A model generated the notes under the pieces. It ran no database searches. It saw nothing but the letters and a program-made list of their open reading frames with translations, and was not told the origin of the DNA. 64,000 nt of DNA from Acidisoma sp. PAMC 29798 (GTDB lineage Bacteria > Pseudomonadota > Alphaproteobacteria > Acetobacterales > Acetobacteraceae), in contig NZ_CP126997.1 in the NCBI RefSeq assembly GCF_030252425.1, positions 1 through 64,000 on the forward strand, given 5' to 3'. A program made the translations under genes and the position numbers. Below, in pieces: positions 8,002 through 17,387 of the stretch (position 1 is its first letter; every line of letters starts with the position of its first letter).

Positions 8002-9759
8002 ATGTCAGACACGACCGCCATAGCCCCCCTGCGGGTCGCGAATGAGGCGTTTCTCGTCGCCAGCATGATCGAGCGCTGCCCCAAGACCATGATGCTGCGC
8101 GAACTGGTCGTGAACGGGCTGGAAGCGGCGGCGCATGCCGTGACCGGCGGCAAGCGCGTCGTCATCGCATCCCGCAAGGTTGATGGCGTGCGCAAGCTCT
8201 GCATCTGGAACACCGGTCACGGTCTGAGCGCCGCCGAACTGCTCCATATTACCGATCTCGCCTCCTCCCTGCGCAAGATCAACAGCCTCGACCAGAATTT
8301 CGGTATGGGCGCCAAGGTTGCCTCCCTACCGTCCAACAGACACGGGCTGCGCTACCGCTCCTGCCAGGACGGCCGTGTCAGTGAAGTGATGCTCGGCTAT
8401 CGCGAGGGCATCTATGGCCGCCTCCGCATCGGGCCGGAGGGGCGCGAAGTCGTGGATGCGACCCAGACCTGCCTCGGGGAACAGGGCTACGATCTCAGCT
8501 ATGATTGGACGGAGGTGCTTCTTTGCGGCAATGCCGCTGCGCAGGACACCGTGGCCGACCCCTATGCAGGCACCCCCCGGGTCAATGCTTTTTGGGTTCC
8601 GCACTATCTCGCCAACCGCTTCTTCCGCCTGCCGCCGGATGTGAGCCTGAGCCTGATGCCCGAGGTTACCGGCGGCACCGGGCCGCGCGACTTCATCGGC
8701 CTGGACGACCGGCGGGACGATTTCGGCCAAACTGAAACCCGATCCACGCCCAGCGGCGTGAAGATCCACTATTATTTCGATCCGCCGCAGGGGGAGAGCA
8801 CGCGCGCCGCTTCGGGCGCGATCGCCCCCAGTTCCTCGCGGTCTTCGGTCGTCTTCCGCGGCGAAATGTATGATGTCCGCGAGGGCGAGCAATGGCTGGC
8901 CGATGCGCCGGTCTACGGCATTCCCTTCGGCGCCAAATACTGCTTCGCCTTCGTTGAACTGCCGGATGACTATCTCGTCTGGCCGGAAGCCTATCGCCAG
9001 TTCCTGCGCCTGCGCGGCGGCCATCAGCGCCAAGTGTTTCTGAACGACTTCAGCCCCCTGGTGCGGGCCTATATGCCGCCTTGGCTGGTCCGAATCATCC
9101 AATCCTTCGGCCCGAGCCAGGCGAATTACCTCGGCGAGATCAGCGAAGAGTTGAAGGCCCTGCTGGCAGAGCTGGGCGTGCCGCCCGAACAGCGCGGATT
9201 GCCGATCCCCGGCGCGTCTTTGCCCGCACCCAAGGTCGTTCCGCCTGCCGCACCCACCGATCGGGACGAGGCGACGCCGCCTCAGATGGCGAATGAAAAG
9301 CCGCCGGCGCCCCCCAAGCCGAAGACGTTCGAGGCGGCGCCGGAGATCATCGGCCTGCGCTCAGCCGAAATGATCGCCGAGCGGGCGCTGCAGGGCCGCG
9401 CCGCGAAGTTCTATCCGCAGTCCCACCAAGTCTTCGTCAACCTCATGTATCCGGCCGTAGGCGCCATGGCTGCGCAGCTCGAACAGGAACACGGCGAGAC
9501 GGAAGACCCCGAGACCGCGCGCCGCGTGGCCGCCGAAGTGTCCGAATGGTGCATCACCAAAAAGGTGACCCGCGCGGTCGTCTATAGCCTCGCCAAGAAA
9601 GGCGCCGGCTGGCGCCCGGAGGACGTGACCCGCAGCCAGTCCCCCGAATGTCTCAGCCTGGTTGCCGACGACTGGTCCGGCTTGATGGAGATGGCCCGGT
9701 TGCGCTTCTCAGAAATGCTGGCCACACAAGGCGCCGTCCCAATCACGGTCGCTGCCTGA
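8002..9759 (+). CDS. GHKL-type ATPase of unknown function
   Basis: The protein is 585 residues, starting at ATG 8002 behind GGAG; an in-frame ATG 25 codons upstream lacks a site. The N-terminus carries a GHKL (Hsp90/MutL/histidine-kinase-like) nucleotide fold: N box RELVVNGLEAA (E34, N38), a G1-like NTGHG (70-74) with Asn where Asp is usual, and a G2 box FGMGAKVAS (G101, G103, K105). About residues 395-450 are Pro/Ala-rich, a probable linker to a helical C-terminal domain. No sensor, transmembrane or phosphoacceptor domain is visible. It is followed 60 bp downstream by a TPR protein, probably in one operon. I do not recognise a characterised family; roles in glycan assembly or defence would be guesses. 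Confidence 0.8.
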   Translation: MSDTTAIAPLRVANEAFLVASMIERCPKTMMLRELVVNGLEAAAHAVTGGKRVVIASRKVDGVRKLCIWNTGHGLSAAELLHITDLASSLRKINSLDQNFGMGAKVASLPSNRHGLRYRSCQDGRVSEVMLGYREGIYGRLRIGPEGREVVDATQTCLGEQGYDLSYDWTEVLLCGNAAAQDTVADPYAGTPRVNAFWVPHYLANRFFRLPPDVSLSLMPEVTGGTGPRDFIGLDDRRDDFGQTETRSTPSGVKIHYYFDPPQGESTRAASGAIAPSSSRSSVVFRGEMYDVREGEQWLADAPVYGIPFGAKYCFAFVELPDDYLVWPEAYRQFLRLRGGHQRQVFLNDFSPLVRAYMPPWLVRIIQSFGPSQANYLGEISEELKALLAELGVPPEQRGLPIPGASLPAPKVVPPAAPTDRDEATPPQMANEKPPAPPKPKTFEAAPEIIGLRSAEMIAERALQGRAAKFYPQSHQVFVNLMYPAVGAMAAQLEQEHGETEDPETARRVAAEVSEWCITKKVTRAVVYSLAKKGAGWRPEDVTRSQSPECLSLVADDWSGLMEMARLRFSEMLATQGAVPITVAA

Positions 9760-9819
9760 ATGAGAAGATAGCCGCCCACATTCTGCCGCCAACCCGACTA
9801 CAAAGAAACGGATCGATCG

Positions 9820-12072
9820 ATGAGCGACCAGATGGGCGTGACCCCGGACCCCACCAACCCGAGTGCGACCTTGAGCTATACCCAGGGTCTTATGCGGTCG
9901 GGGGATTTCACCACGGCGGAGAAGCTGGTCGGCTGGGCGCTCGACTTCAATCCCGAGCATAGCGGCCTGTTGCGCCAGATGAGCGAGATCAATCTCCTAC
10001 GTGCGCAGCCTGACCGAGCGCTGGCCTGGGCGCAGATGGCGGTTTCGGCCGCCACCGGCGACGCGGCCAATCACCACTTGATGTCGCGCGTGCTCATAGC
10101 CCTGGGCCGGCTCGAAGAGGCCGAGGTGGAGGCCGAGCGTACCGTGGAGTTACAGCCTAAGAATGCCGGCCTGATGCTGCGTATGGCCGATCTGGCGATA
10201 CGCGCCGGCCGGCTCGATGACGCCCAGGAATGGCTGACGCGCGCAGCCGCCGCGAAGCCCGACGATGCCAGCGTCCATAACCAGCAGTCGAGCCTTCACC
10301 TTGCGCGCGGCGACCTTGCCGCCGCCATAGCTTCGCTGGACAAGGTGGTCGCACTTGCGCCTAACCATGGGGGCTTAAAACGGCGATTGAGCGAGGTTCT
10401 TCGGCGACATGGCGACCTCCCCGGTGCGCATTATTGGGCAGCCCAAGTAATCGAGGCGCATCCGAAGGATCCGGAAAGCTATGCCTATCTCGCCTCGCTT
10501 CACCAGGCGGAGGGCAAGATCTACGAAGCGCGGGAGGGGCTCTACAAAGCCATCGCGGTGGCGCCGAACCAGACAGCCTCGGCCCCTTATATGCGCCGGT
10601 TGAGCCAGATCGCGCAGCAGGAGGGCGAAGCGGCAGCGGCCTTAGACTGGGCGCAAAAGGCGTTGGGCGCCAACCCCGGCGACGAGGGCAATCATCATTA
10701 CAAAGCCGGCATCCATATGGCCAATGGCGCGCTATCGGCGGCCATGGAGACAACCCTTGCCGCCATCGCGCTGTTTCCAGGCAATGTCGCCCTGATCCGT
10801 CGCGCCAGTGATATCGCGGCCCGAGGCGGCGACCTGCCGGCGGCGGCCGACTGGGCCCAGCGGGCCGTCACCACGGACGGCGACGATGCGATGAACCACG
10901 CTCAACTCGCGCAGGTTTTGCTGCAACAAGGTGAGTTCTCCGCCGCCGAGGCTGCGCTGGAGCAGGCGGTCACCCTCCAGCCCCGCGATGCCGGTTTGCT
11001 CCGCCGCTTGAGCGACTTGAAGATGCGTCTCAGCAAGCCGGAGGAGGCCTTCGCTTTCGCAGATCGGGCTGTCGCGGTGAACCCGCGCGACATCGGCGGC
11101 TACAGCCATCTCGCCACGATGCATATGAGCGTGGGCGATATTGACGAAGCCGAGTTCGCCATCACCCAGGCGCTCGACGTGGCTCCCACGGATAGCGGCC
11201 TTCTGCGGCGGATGAGCGATCTGGCGTTGCGCCGAAATCAGCCTGATGTCGCGGCGACTTGGGCGGCTCGGGCGATCGAGGCCAAGCCCGATGACATCAA
11301 CAACTATAACCACCAGGCGACGCTCGACATCGCACACGGTGACCTCGGCGCGGCGGAGGCCACCCTGCGCATGGCGATCAGCCTGGCGCCGACCCATGCC
11401 GGCCTGAAACGCCGCCTCAGCGAAGTGCTGATGCGGCGGGGTGACACCGAAGGCGCGGAAGCGGTGGCCGCCGATATCGCCGCGTCCTATCCCCTCGATC
11501 CGCAGAGCCACGGCCATGTCGCCAGCCTGCATCTCGGGCGCGGGCTCATGGACGAGGCCGAAGCCGCCCTGCTAATCGCCGTCGATGTCTCGCCGACACC
11601 GACCGTGAAGGCTGCGTTCATGCGACGGCTGAGCGACCTCGCCATGCGCCGGGGCGACATCGCCGGGGCTTTCCAATGGGCCAGCCGCGCCATTGCGGCA
11701 AACCCTTATGAGGGTGAGAGTCACAACCATATCGCAGGGCTGCACCTGCAGCACGGCAATCTCTCGGCCGCCAAGGAAGCGACGCTCAAGGGCATCGCCC
11801 TGTCGCCTCGAAACGTGGCGATGCTCCGCCGGATGAGCGATATCGCCTTGCGTCGCGGCAACCTTGCCGCCGCCCGCGACTATGCCGAGTATGCCGTGGC
11901 GGCCAATCCCTTGGACGCCAATAGCCATAACCACGCCGCCACCGTGCTTCTTGCCGGGGGCGAAGTGGCGGCAGCGACGGACGCCGCCGGCATCGCTGCG
12001 GAACTCGCGCCACAGAATGTCGCATTCACGCGTCGGCTTGATTACCTACAGTTTGTGTTAGCTGGTTGCTAA
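9820..12072 (+). CDS. TPR protein with 68-residue double repeats
   Basis: The protein is 750 residues with no signal peptide or membrane segment. Almost all of it is tetratricopeptide repeat, organised as alternating units with a period of about 68 residues: one helix pair carries a motif like LLRRMSDLALRRGD, the other NHxHLAxLHLxxGDLxxAExxL. The LxRRxSxL core recurs 11 times. The regularity suggests recent internal duplication and a rigid superhelix for protein binding. Only 60 bp separate it from the upstream GHKL ATPase, so the two are probably co-transcribed and may form a complex. The Shine-Dalgarno site is weak. The substrate or partner is unknown. Confidence 0.85.
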   Translation: MSDQMGVTPDPTNPSATLSYTQGLMRSGDFTTAEKLVGWALDFNPEHSGLLRQMSEINLLRAQPDRALAWAQMAVSAATGDAANHHLMSRVLIALGRLEEAEVEAERTVELQPKNAGLMLRMADLAIRAGRLDDAQEWLTRAAAAKPDDASVHNQQSSLHLARGDLAAAIASLDKVVALAPNHGGLKRRLSEVLRRHGDLPGAHYWAAQVIEAHPKDPESYAYLASLHQAEGKIYEAREGLYKAIAVAPNQTASAPYMRRLSQIAQQEGEAAAALDWAQKALGANPGDEGNHHYKAGIHMANGALSAAMETTLAAIALFPGNVALIRRASDIAARGGDLPAAADWAQRAVTTDGDDAMNHAQLAQVLLQQGEFSAAEAALEQAVTLQPRDAGLLRRLSDLKMRLSKPEEAFAFADRAVAVNPRDIGGYSHLATMHMSVGDIDEAEFAITQALDVAPTDSGLLRRMSDLALRRNQPDVAATWAARAIEAKPDDINNYNHQATLDIAHGDLGAAEATLRMAISLAPTHAGLKRRLSEVLMRRGDTEGAEAVAADIAASYPLDPQSHGHVASLHLGRGLMDEAEAALLIAVDVSPTPTVKAAFMRRLSDLAMRRGDIAGAFQWASRAIAANPYEGESHNHIAGLHLQHGNLSAAKEATLKGIALSPRNVAMLRRMSDIALRRGNLAAARDYAEYAVAANPLDANSHNHAATVLLAGGEVAAATDAAGIAAELAPQNVAFTRRLDYLQFVLAGC

Positions 12073-12093
12073 AAACGCTCGCTTGTAGCGTTT
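12073..12093 (+). terminator. Possible terminator hairpin after the TPR gene
   Basis: A perfect 7-bp inverted repeat AAACGCT/AGCGTTT with a 7-nt loop starts right after the stop codon. The T-rich tail is weak (TTTGTTGTGATT), so intrinsic termination is only possible. Confidence 0.4.
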
Positions 12094-12252
12094 GTTGTGA
12101 TTCGCTGCGTTAGCAGCGGAGAGGCGGAGAACGACGATGCGTGGTGGTGATGAGCCCGGGGCCTTGTTCAGCTACTGTCAGTTTCTCTTAACTAGGTCCT
12201 GCCTGGTTAAGGGAACCTACAGCGCGACCAGGAAGGGCAGGGGGCTGACATC

Positions 12253-12745
12253 AGCATCCCCTTGATGCGCGGTGAAGGCATCGCCTCCATCAACCGCAAC
12301 ACCTGGATGAACTCGCGCTTGCCGCGGTTCCCCATGCGCGCCTTGAGGAGATGGCGCAGGTGCTGGAAGACCGCCGGCAGATCCCAGCCCTGCAGCGCCG
12401 CCGCCTGGTCCAGCGCATTCGGCTTCTGCTCGATCAGCGCCAGGTAGTGCAGCGGGTCGGCGACAAATTCGCCCTCGCCATAGGCCCGCTTGTGCCGGGC
12501 CACGACCGCGCCGCCACACAGGATCACCACCTGGTCGACGAATCATTTCACCACGACGTCCCGAAACCCGTAGGCCGTCGGCACCGAGTAGTCGTTGTTG
12601 CGATAGCGGACCAGCGATGTCGCGGTAGCCGCCCCGCACGCTTCTCGCACGGCTCCAGCGGCACCGCGGGCAACTCACGCAGCACCGCACGATCGGCCGC
12701 CAGGCGATCGCAAATGGTCTCGGCATGCCGTCCGGCACAGTCTCT
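12253..12745 (-). pseudogene. IS21-family istA fragment
   Basis: Minus-strand frames give the C-terminal part of an IstA transposase: RYRNNDYSVPTAYGFRDVVVK, then VVILCGGAVVARHKRAYGEG, FVADPLHYLALIEQKPNALD and GNRGKREFIQVLRLMEA. There is a stop at the first join and at least one frameshift. The catalytic domain is missing, so this is a relic. Confidence 0.75.
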
Positions 12746-12753
12746 CTGCCGGT

Positions 12754-14183
12754 GTCAGTTTCCGCTAAAGGGGCTCTGCGTCAGAGTTGGTGCAAGCCCG
12801 CCTTTCGAATCCGGCGACCCGACCCCAGTTTCCGTCGATGCCAAGCAATCAGCTTCGACTTTCAAGATCTGGCCTGGAAATCAGGAATATAGAGCGAGAG
12901 TCCGACCAGTGGGTGATCCACGCGGAGAGCCGATCAAGCCCCGTGCCCCGTCTGTTATACACCGTCCACGTCTCGTCATAGCCATTACGGACGGCGCTTG
13001 TGGGATATGCCCATCCAAGGTGTCCCCGTTCGCCTGAACATCATTGCCGGACGATGGCGATGCCGCAACACAGATTGTAGACGTCGCATTTTCGTGGAGC
13101 GGTTATGCGAGGTGGCGCAGCCGCATGCCCGATGGAGCCATCCTCTGGCGGAGATCCTTAGGGTCTTCGGCCATGGTGCGGGCGGTCGGCCAGCGGAGAG
13201 GCTGTTGGGAAAGCTAGGAATGACAGCAAGTGACAACACTATACTCCGCCACTTGCGGCTCGGGGCATCCCGCCGATCCGCGCCAAGCCCTATACGGGTT
13301 GTCGGCATTGATGACTGGGCTTGGACGAAAGGGCAGAGTTACGGGACCATCATGGTCGATCTGGATGCCCGCGCCGTGGCGGACGTGCTACCAGATCGAT
13401 CAGCCGCCAGCGTCGCGAAATGGCTGCGCCAGCATCCGGGCGTGGAGATTGTTTGCCGCGACCGATACGGGCTTTACGCAGAAGGCGCTCGTTTGGGCGC
13501 TCCTCAAGCCCGACAGGTTGCTGACCGATTTCATTTGATCGATAACCTGCGCGAGCGATTGGAGCAGCAACTGAGCGGCCACCACGCTCCCCTTCGATCC
13601 ATCGCGGCGTCACCCATCATCAGGGAGTTTGCCGAGCAGGACGAGGCCGTTGCTCCGGACGGCCGCCACGCCATGCTTGAGCTATTCAACCATGTGAAGA
13701 CCCTCTATCCCCTTGGGCGGACGGCCTCGTCTATCGTGAGAGCCGCCGGGCTGAGCCGCAATCGCGTCGACAAATGGATCCGGCTTGATAACCTACCCGA
13801 GCGAAACAAGATGGCCCCGACAACTGCGAGTCCGAGTTCGTATCACTCCTATCTATCCCGTCGGTGGGCTGAGGGCGTGACACAGATTCGATGGTTGTTG
13901 GATGAAATTCGGCGACTTGGCTATACGGGCTGTCGCTCAAGATTGGCAGAATATGTGTCCTCCTCCTGGAGAACGGCGAGTCCCGTGTTCCACCACTCGA
14001 ACGGTGGCAGGTTAGTTCTTCCGGTCGGCCCCACGACAAACACAAGAGTCTCGGCCATTGTTGCTGCAGCGCCTCAAAACTCTGAAACGCGCTATGTATG
14101 GCCGGGCCAGCCGCGAACTCTTGCAGGCACGTATGCTGCCTTTGCACCAACTCTGACGCAGAGCCCCTTTAGTGGAAACTGAC
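12754..14183 (+). mobile_element. ISL3-family element, degenerate
   Basis: Near-perfect inverted repeats of about 42 bp bound this 1430-bp element, starting GTCAGTTTCC at 12754 and ending GGAAACTGAC at 14183, with one mismatch seen. No matching target duplication is visible. The transposase inside is frameshifted and shorter than normal. Confidence 0.85.
12839..14157 (+). pseudogene. ISL3-family transposase, frameshifted and internally deleted
   Basis: The N-terminus (MPSNQLRLSRSGLEIRN) shifts frame near 12945 just before a CPVC zinc-finger motif. The middle is clear ISL3: VVGIDDWAWTKGQSYGTIMV, LPDRSAASVAKWLRQHPGVE and RDRYGLYAEGARLGAPQA. The normal C-terminus (MYGRASRELLQARMLPL, stop about 14157) lies in another frame, and about 150 codons seem missing compared with the intact ISL3 transposase at 50486-52129. 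It is inactive. Confidence 0.82.
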
Positions 14184-14196
14184 TGCCAAAGTAGTG

Positions 14197-15687
14197 CTAG
14201 ATGGTGAAGCTCCAGCGGGGGACTTCCCCATTCAGATGGCTGGCGATGCCCACGGCCACATTGGCGGCCTGGATGCGGATGTCCGGCACAGCCACGCATT
14301 CCCAGAACACGCCGCGCACGATCGGCCCCAAGGCCCATATGTTGTCAGCGACCGTGCCGTCCGCCCGGATGGCATTCAAATCCTCGGTGGCGTCGATACC
14401 CAGGCCTTGCGGGTCGAGCCGAACCAGGCCGCGGTCCAGCATGCGCTTCATGAGGGGGTCGCGAGTCCGTGCGATATGCTCCAGGCCATTCGCCATGATC
14501 ACGCGCTGCACCTCGATCGTTGTCTCGCCGCTGCCGCCCCGCGCCGCATAGGTGACACGAACGGAGTCCGGCCCGGACTCCATGCGGCGAATGCGGCCGG
14601 CCGATACGGTGAGGCTGCCGTCGGTCAGCATGCCGTCGATCATATCGGCGTGTGGCGGCGCCATCCGGTGGCGATGCACATCCCAGCTGCGGCGCACATG
14701 GCGCAGGAAGCGGGCGCGCTCGGGGGCCGGCAGGCGGCCCCACAGGCGGGCAGTGATGGGGCGCAGGCTGTCGATCACAGCGCGCCAGTCACTCCCCTGC
14801 GCCTTGGCCTGGCGGATTTCGGCGCGCAGGCGGGCGGTCAAGGCACGGATGGAGGTTTCCTCGCGGGCGGAGAAGGCCGGCGTGGGCCAGGGCATGCTGG
14901 CGGCGTGGCGCCTGGGCAGCATCCCGCCCCGGGACAAGGCATGGATGCCGTCGGTAAAATTGCGGCGCCGCAGGCTGACGGCGATATCGACCATGGTCAG
15001 GCCTGTCCCCACAATCAGCACCGGCAGGTCGGAGGTCAGCGGCCGCTGCGCCTTCTCGCCCCAGGCATAGGTGCAGATGCGCGGATCCTCGCTCTCCTCC
15101 GCCGGCAGATTGCCGACGGCGAGAACGATTTTATCCACCTTCAGGGACTGGCCGCTGGCGCCGATGATCTCATAGCCCTCCCCGCTGGACACCACGTCGA
15201 TCACCTCATCCGGAAAGAGACGGAGGCGGGCGTGGCCGGCGGTTTCGCGCATCGCCGCGTCGAGGATGGAGCGGAGATAGAGGCCATAGAGGCTGCGGGA
15301 GGCGAAAACGCCGGCCGGCGTATGGTGCACGCCCTGCTGCGGCTGGCCGCCGGCGGCGCGGCGCGTGATCCAGTCCTGGAAATGGAGCGGCTCATCCATC
15401 AGGGCGCTCATATTGGCGGCGCGGACATTGAGCAGGTGGTCGTTATCCTCGGTGGCATAGGCTACGCCGCGCCCGAAGGCAGGGGCGCGCTCGCAGAGCA
15501 GGATGGGCTGCTCGGGCCGCAGGCGGTTGAGCAGGTGCAGGGTGGCGATCGTGCCGGAAAAGCCGGCGCCGATCACGGCAATGGGCAGGCGGTGCGGTGC
15601 GGTGCGGGCTGCGGGCTGCGAAAGTGCCTGCGTCGTGCCGATCGTCTTGTGCGGGCGCGCCGGCTCAGCGATGTCGTGAAACGCCAT
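14197..15687 (-). CDS. FAD/NAD(P)-binding oxidoreductase-like protein
   Basis: The protein is 496 residues from the ATG of MAFHDIAEP, which has AAGGGA about 9 bp upstream; another ATG 3 codons earlier is too close to that site. A first dinucleotide-binding motif GAGFSG (G40, G42, G45) and a second one (VLIVGTGLTMVD) mark a two-Rossmann flavoprotein of the NAD_binding_9 type. The C-terminal segment DNIWALGPIVRGVFWECVAV, followed by DIRIQA, is characteristic of this group. It is transcribed away from an Rrf2 regulator and lies beside sulfate-activation genes, so a role in sulfur redox chemistry is a reasonable inference, but the substrate is unknown. Confidence 0.8.
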   Translation of the reverse strand: MAFHDIAEPARPHKTIGTTQALSQPAARTAPHRLPIAVIGAGFSGTIATLHLLNRLRPEQPILLCERAPAFGRGVAYATEDNDHLLNVRAANMSALMDEPLHFQDWITRRAAGGQPQQGVHHTPAGVFASRSLYGLYLRSILDAAMRETAGHARLRLFPDEVIDVVSSGEGYEIIGASGQSLKVDKIVLAVGNLPAEESEDPRICTYAWGEKAQRPLTSDLPVLIVGTGLTMVDIAVSLRRRNFTDGIHALSRGGMLPRRHAASMPWPTPAFSAREETSIRALTARLRAEIRQAKAQGSDWRAVIDSLRPITARLWGRLPAPERARFLRHVRRSWDVHRHRMAPPHADMIDGMLTDGSLTVSAGRIRRMESGPDSVRVTYAARGGSGETTIEVQRVIMANGLEHIARTRDPLMKRMLDRGLVRLDPQGLGIDATEDLNAIRADGTVADNIWALGPIVRGVFWECVAVPDIRIQAANVAVGIASHLNGEVPRWSFTI

Positions 15688-15750
15688 TGTGCTCATTCCC
15701 TTGTGTGGATCGCCGGAACACAGCGCGCGGCCCGGCGGTGGGTGACGCAA

Positions 15751-15785
15751 TCTTGATAACCCTCGTATTTCCTATTACATTGGTC
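15751..15785. promoter_or_regulatory. Divergent promoter/operator region of the Rrf2 regulator
   Basis: Between the divergent flavoprotein and Rrf2 genes lies TTGATAACCCTCGTATTTCC followed by TATTACATTGGTC. TTGATA with TATTAC 17 bases later could serve as -35/-10 toward the regulator. The ACCCT-TCCTAT-GGTC pattern resembles 16468-16492, suggesting an operator for Rrf2 autoregulation. This is pattern similarity only. Confidence 0.3.
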
Positions 15786-15827
15786 GGAATATGGCTGCCG
15801 TTCTTCTCTGACGTTGAAAGCCATAAG

Positions 15828-16316
15828 GTGCTCACCAGCCGCGCAAAATATGCCCTCCGCGCCACCCTGGTGCTGGCGGAGTTGAAGTCCGCCAACGGCT
15901 GGACCAGCGCCTCGGCCCTGGCCGAGGCGGCGGATGTGCCGCGCAAATTCCTCGAGGCGATCCTCACGCAACTGCGCGACCACGGCCTGCTGGAAAGCCG
16001 CCGCGGCCCGGCCGGCGGGCATCGGCTGGCGGCGCAGCCGTCCGAGGTGTCGGCGGCGGATGTGATCCGCGCGGTTGACGGACCTCTCGCCATGACGCCC
16101 TGCGCGAGTGTCACCGCTTTCCGGGCCTGCGATGATTGCGCCGACCTGGCGACATGCCGCATGCGCGCCTTGATGCGCCGGGCACGCGATGCGGTGGCTT
16201 CGGTGCTGGAGACCTGCACGCTGGCCGACCTGATCGCGGAAGGCCGTGTCCCCGCGGTGTTGGACCTCACGCAACTCCGGCCCCGCGCCAAGCCCGAAGC
16301 CAAAGCCGCCGTCTGA
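15828..16316 (+). CDS. Rrf2-family transcriptional regulator
   Basis: The protein is 162 residues from a GTG start (VLTSRAKYALRATLVLAELK). The open frame extends further upstream without family resemblance, and no strong Shine-Dalgarno decides the start. The winged HTH is clear: TSASALAEAADVPRKFLEAI then LESRRGPAGGHRLAAQPSEV. The Cys-rich loop (C...CDDCADLATC) matches the effector or Fe-S binding region of Rrf2 proteins such as IscR, NsrR and CymR. Divergent from a flavoprotein and next to cysD-cysNC-cysQ, it is a candidate regulator of sulfate assimilation; that is inference from context. Confidence 0.86.
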   Translation: MLTSRAKYALRATLVLAELKSANGWTSASALAEAADVPRKFLEAILTQLRDHGLLESRRGPAGGHRLAAQPSEVSAADVIRAVDGPLAMTPCASVTAFRACDDCADLATCRMRALMRRARDAVASVLETCTLADLIAEGRVPAVLDLTQLRPRAKPEAKAAV

Positions 16317-16467
16317 TGGACGCGGCCGCGCATGACCCGATCGGGCCTTTGCGTCAGGTCTAACGTTGCGCGCGCAACGAAATGGTCTCTGGGTTGCACG
16401 ACAGAACGGCGAGCGGAGCGACATGCATGATCTTCTCCCGTGGTGCGACGTCTTTCGCGACGGAGGT

Positions 16468-16492
16468 TACCCTATTAATCCTATAGGTCAAG
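16468..16492. promoter_or_regulatory. Possible orphan Rrf2 operator
   Basis: The sequence ACCCTATTAATCCTATAGG followed by TC contains an imperfect dyad (CCTAT/ATAGG) and shares its ACCCT...TCCTAT...GGTC layout with the region upstream of the Rrf2 gene. No intact gene follows on the plus strand, so the gene it controlled may be gone. Confidence 0.25.
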
Positions 16493-16609
16493 TATGAATT
16501 AGCTTCGACCATCAGCGCTGTAGGGCGGATGAGCGCAGCGTTATCCGCCGTCTCGCCGCCGCAGAATCAACGGATCTGGCTGGATCGTCTGTGCAGCGTG
16601 CCGCGCTCT

Positions 16610-17378
16610 CTAGACTGTTCTGGTCAGACGCTCGGCCGGGACTGACCCTGGGGCCTTCTGCTCGAACCAGAACGAGGCACCGCCCGCGCTGAAGCGCCCA
16701 TGCATGAAGGCATCGAGTTTCTGCCTGTTGTGCCGCTTGTGCCAGTTTGAACCATACAGCGTGGTGGTACTGCTGTTCTCCAAGGAGATACTGCTCCGTC
16801 CAGCTGATATTGCGCGTGATGAAGTCCGCGAGAGGCATCGTCGCGGGAAGATAGATATCGTGCGCGTAGATCGTCAAATTCGAGCGGAGTTCGGGAAGAA
16901 GTTGAAGATAGATATGAAGGCAATCGGACCCGTGTTTGACGGTGTATGTGCTGTCGATTAAGAGAATGTCACCATGCCGCATGATCGCGTTTAAAGCGTC
17001 GGACAAAACGGTCTCAGCCTTGACCGCTATGATCTCAGCGACAGATGGGATTTGTGACAAAAAATCCGAAGGATATGGATGCAGGCAAATGATCCGGCCA
17101 AAGAACACTGTCGCCGGCTTCACGCGGCGGATCAGGCAGTAGTACGCCATTGCGTCACTGAAAGAAAACGGGCCGCCGCGCCAGGAATAGGCACCCCTCT
17201 CGGCAGTCTCGGGAGGGTCGAATTCCACGCTGAATACCTCCAACTCCTCGAGCACACGGTCAAGCACAGAGGGGTTGAAGCAGGCCTCGTAGGTCGGCTT
17301 CTTCTCCGTCAGAAACGACTCCCTCACATCGGAGAGCAGCGGAATTTCGGAGTAAAAAGTTGCCGGAACCAAAGACAC
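16610..17378 (-). pseudogene. Class I SAM-dependent methyltransferase, broken
   Basis: The open frame of 288 codons starts MSLVPATFYSEIPLLSDVRE and contains FSDAMAYYCLIRRVKP, DILLIDSTYTVKHGSDCLHI and NLTIYAHDIYLPATMP, typical of methyltransferases found in glycan clusters. Between VKPATVFF and IICLHPYPSDFL about 20 residues are missing, and these normally hold the SAM-binding EVGSG loop. The frame shifts after HHA; the genuine C-terminus (AFMHGRFSAGGASFWFEQ) is in another frame and stops at 16610. It is therefore inactive on two counts. Base composition is lower in GC than the cys genes. Confidence 0.8.
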
Positions 17379-17387
17379 ACCGGCGGT

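Noticed and set aside
8326-9102. 258-codon minus-strand frame within the GHKL gene
   Set aside because: Shadow of a GC-rich gene; no motif or ribosome site.
10732-11532. 266-codon minus-strand frame within the TPR gene
   Set aside because: Shadow frame with the same 68-residue period as the real gene on the other strand.
14194-15756. 520-codon open frame on the plus strand
   Set aside because: Antisense of the FAD/NAD(P)-binding protein, which has clear GxGxxG motifs on the minus strand.
15597-15827. Upstream extension of the Rrf2 open frame
   Set aside because: It overlaps the divergent flavoprotein gene and does not resemble the family; the protein fits from the GTG at 15828.
16368-16385. 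Palindrome around CGTTGCGCGCGCAACG after the Rrf2 gene as a terminator
   Set aside because: No T tract follows and the self-complementary GC stretch may be chance; not listed as a feature.
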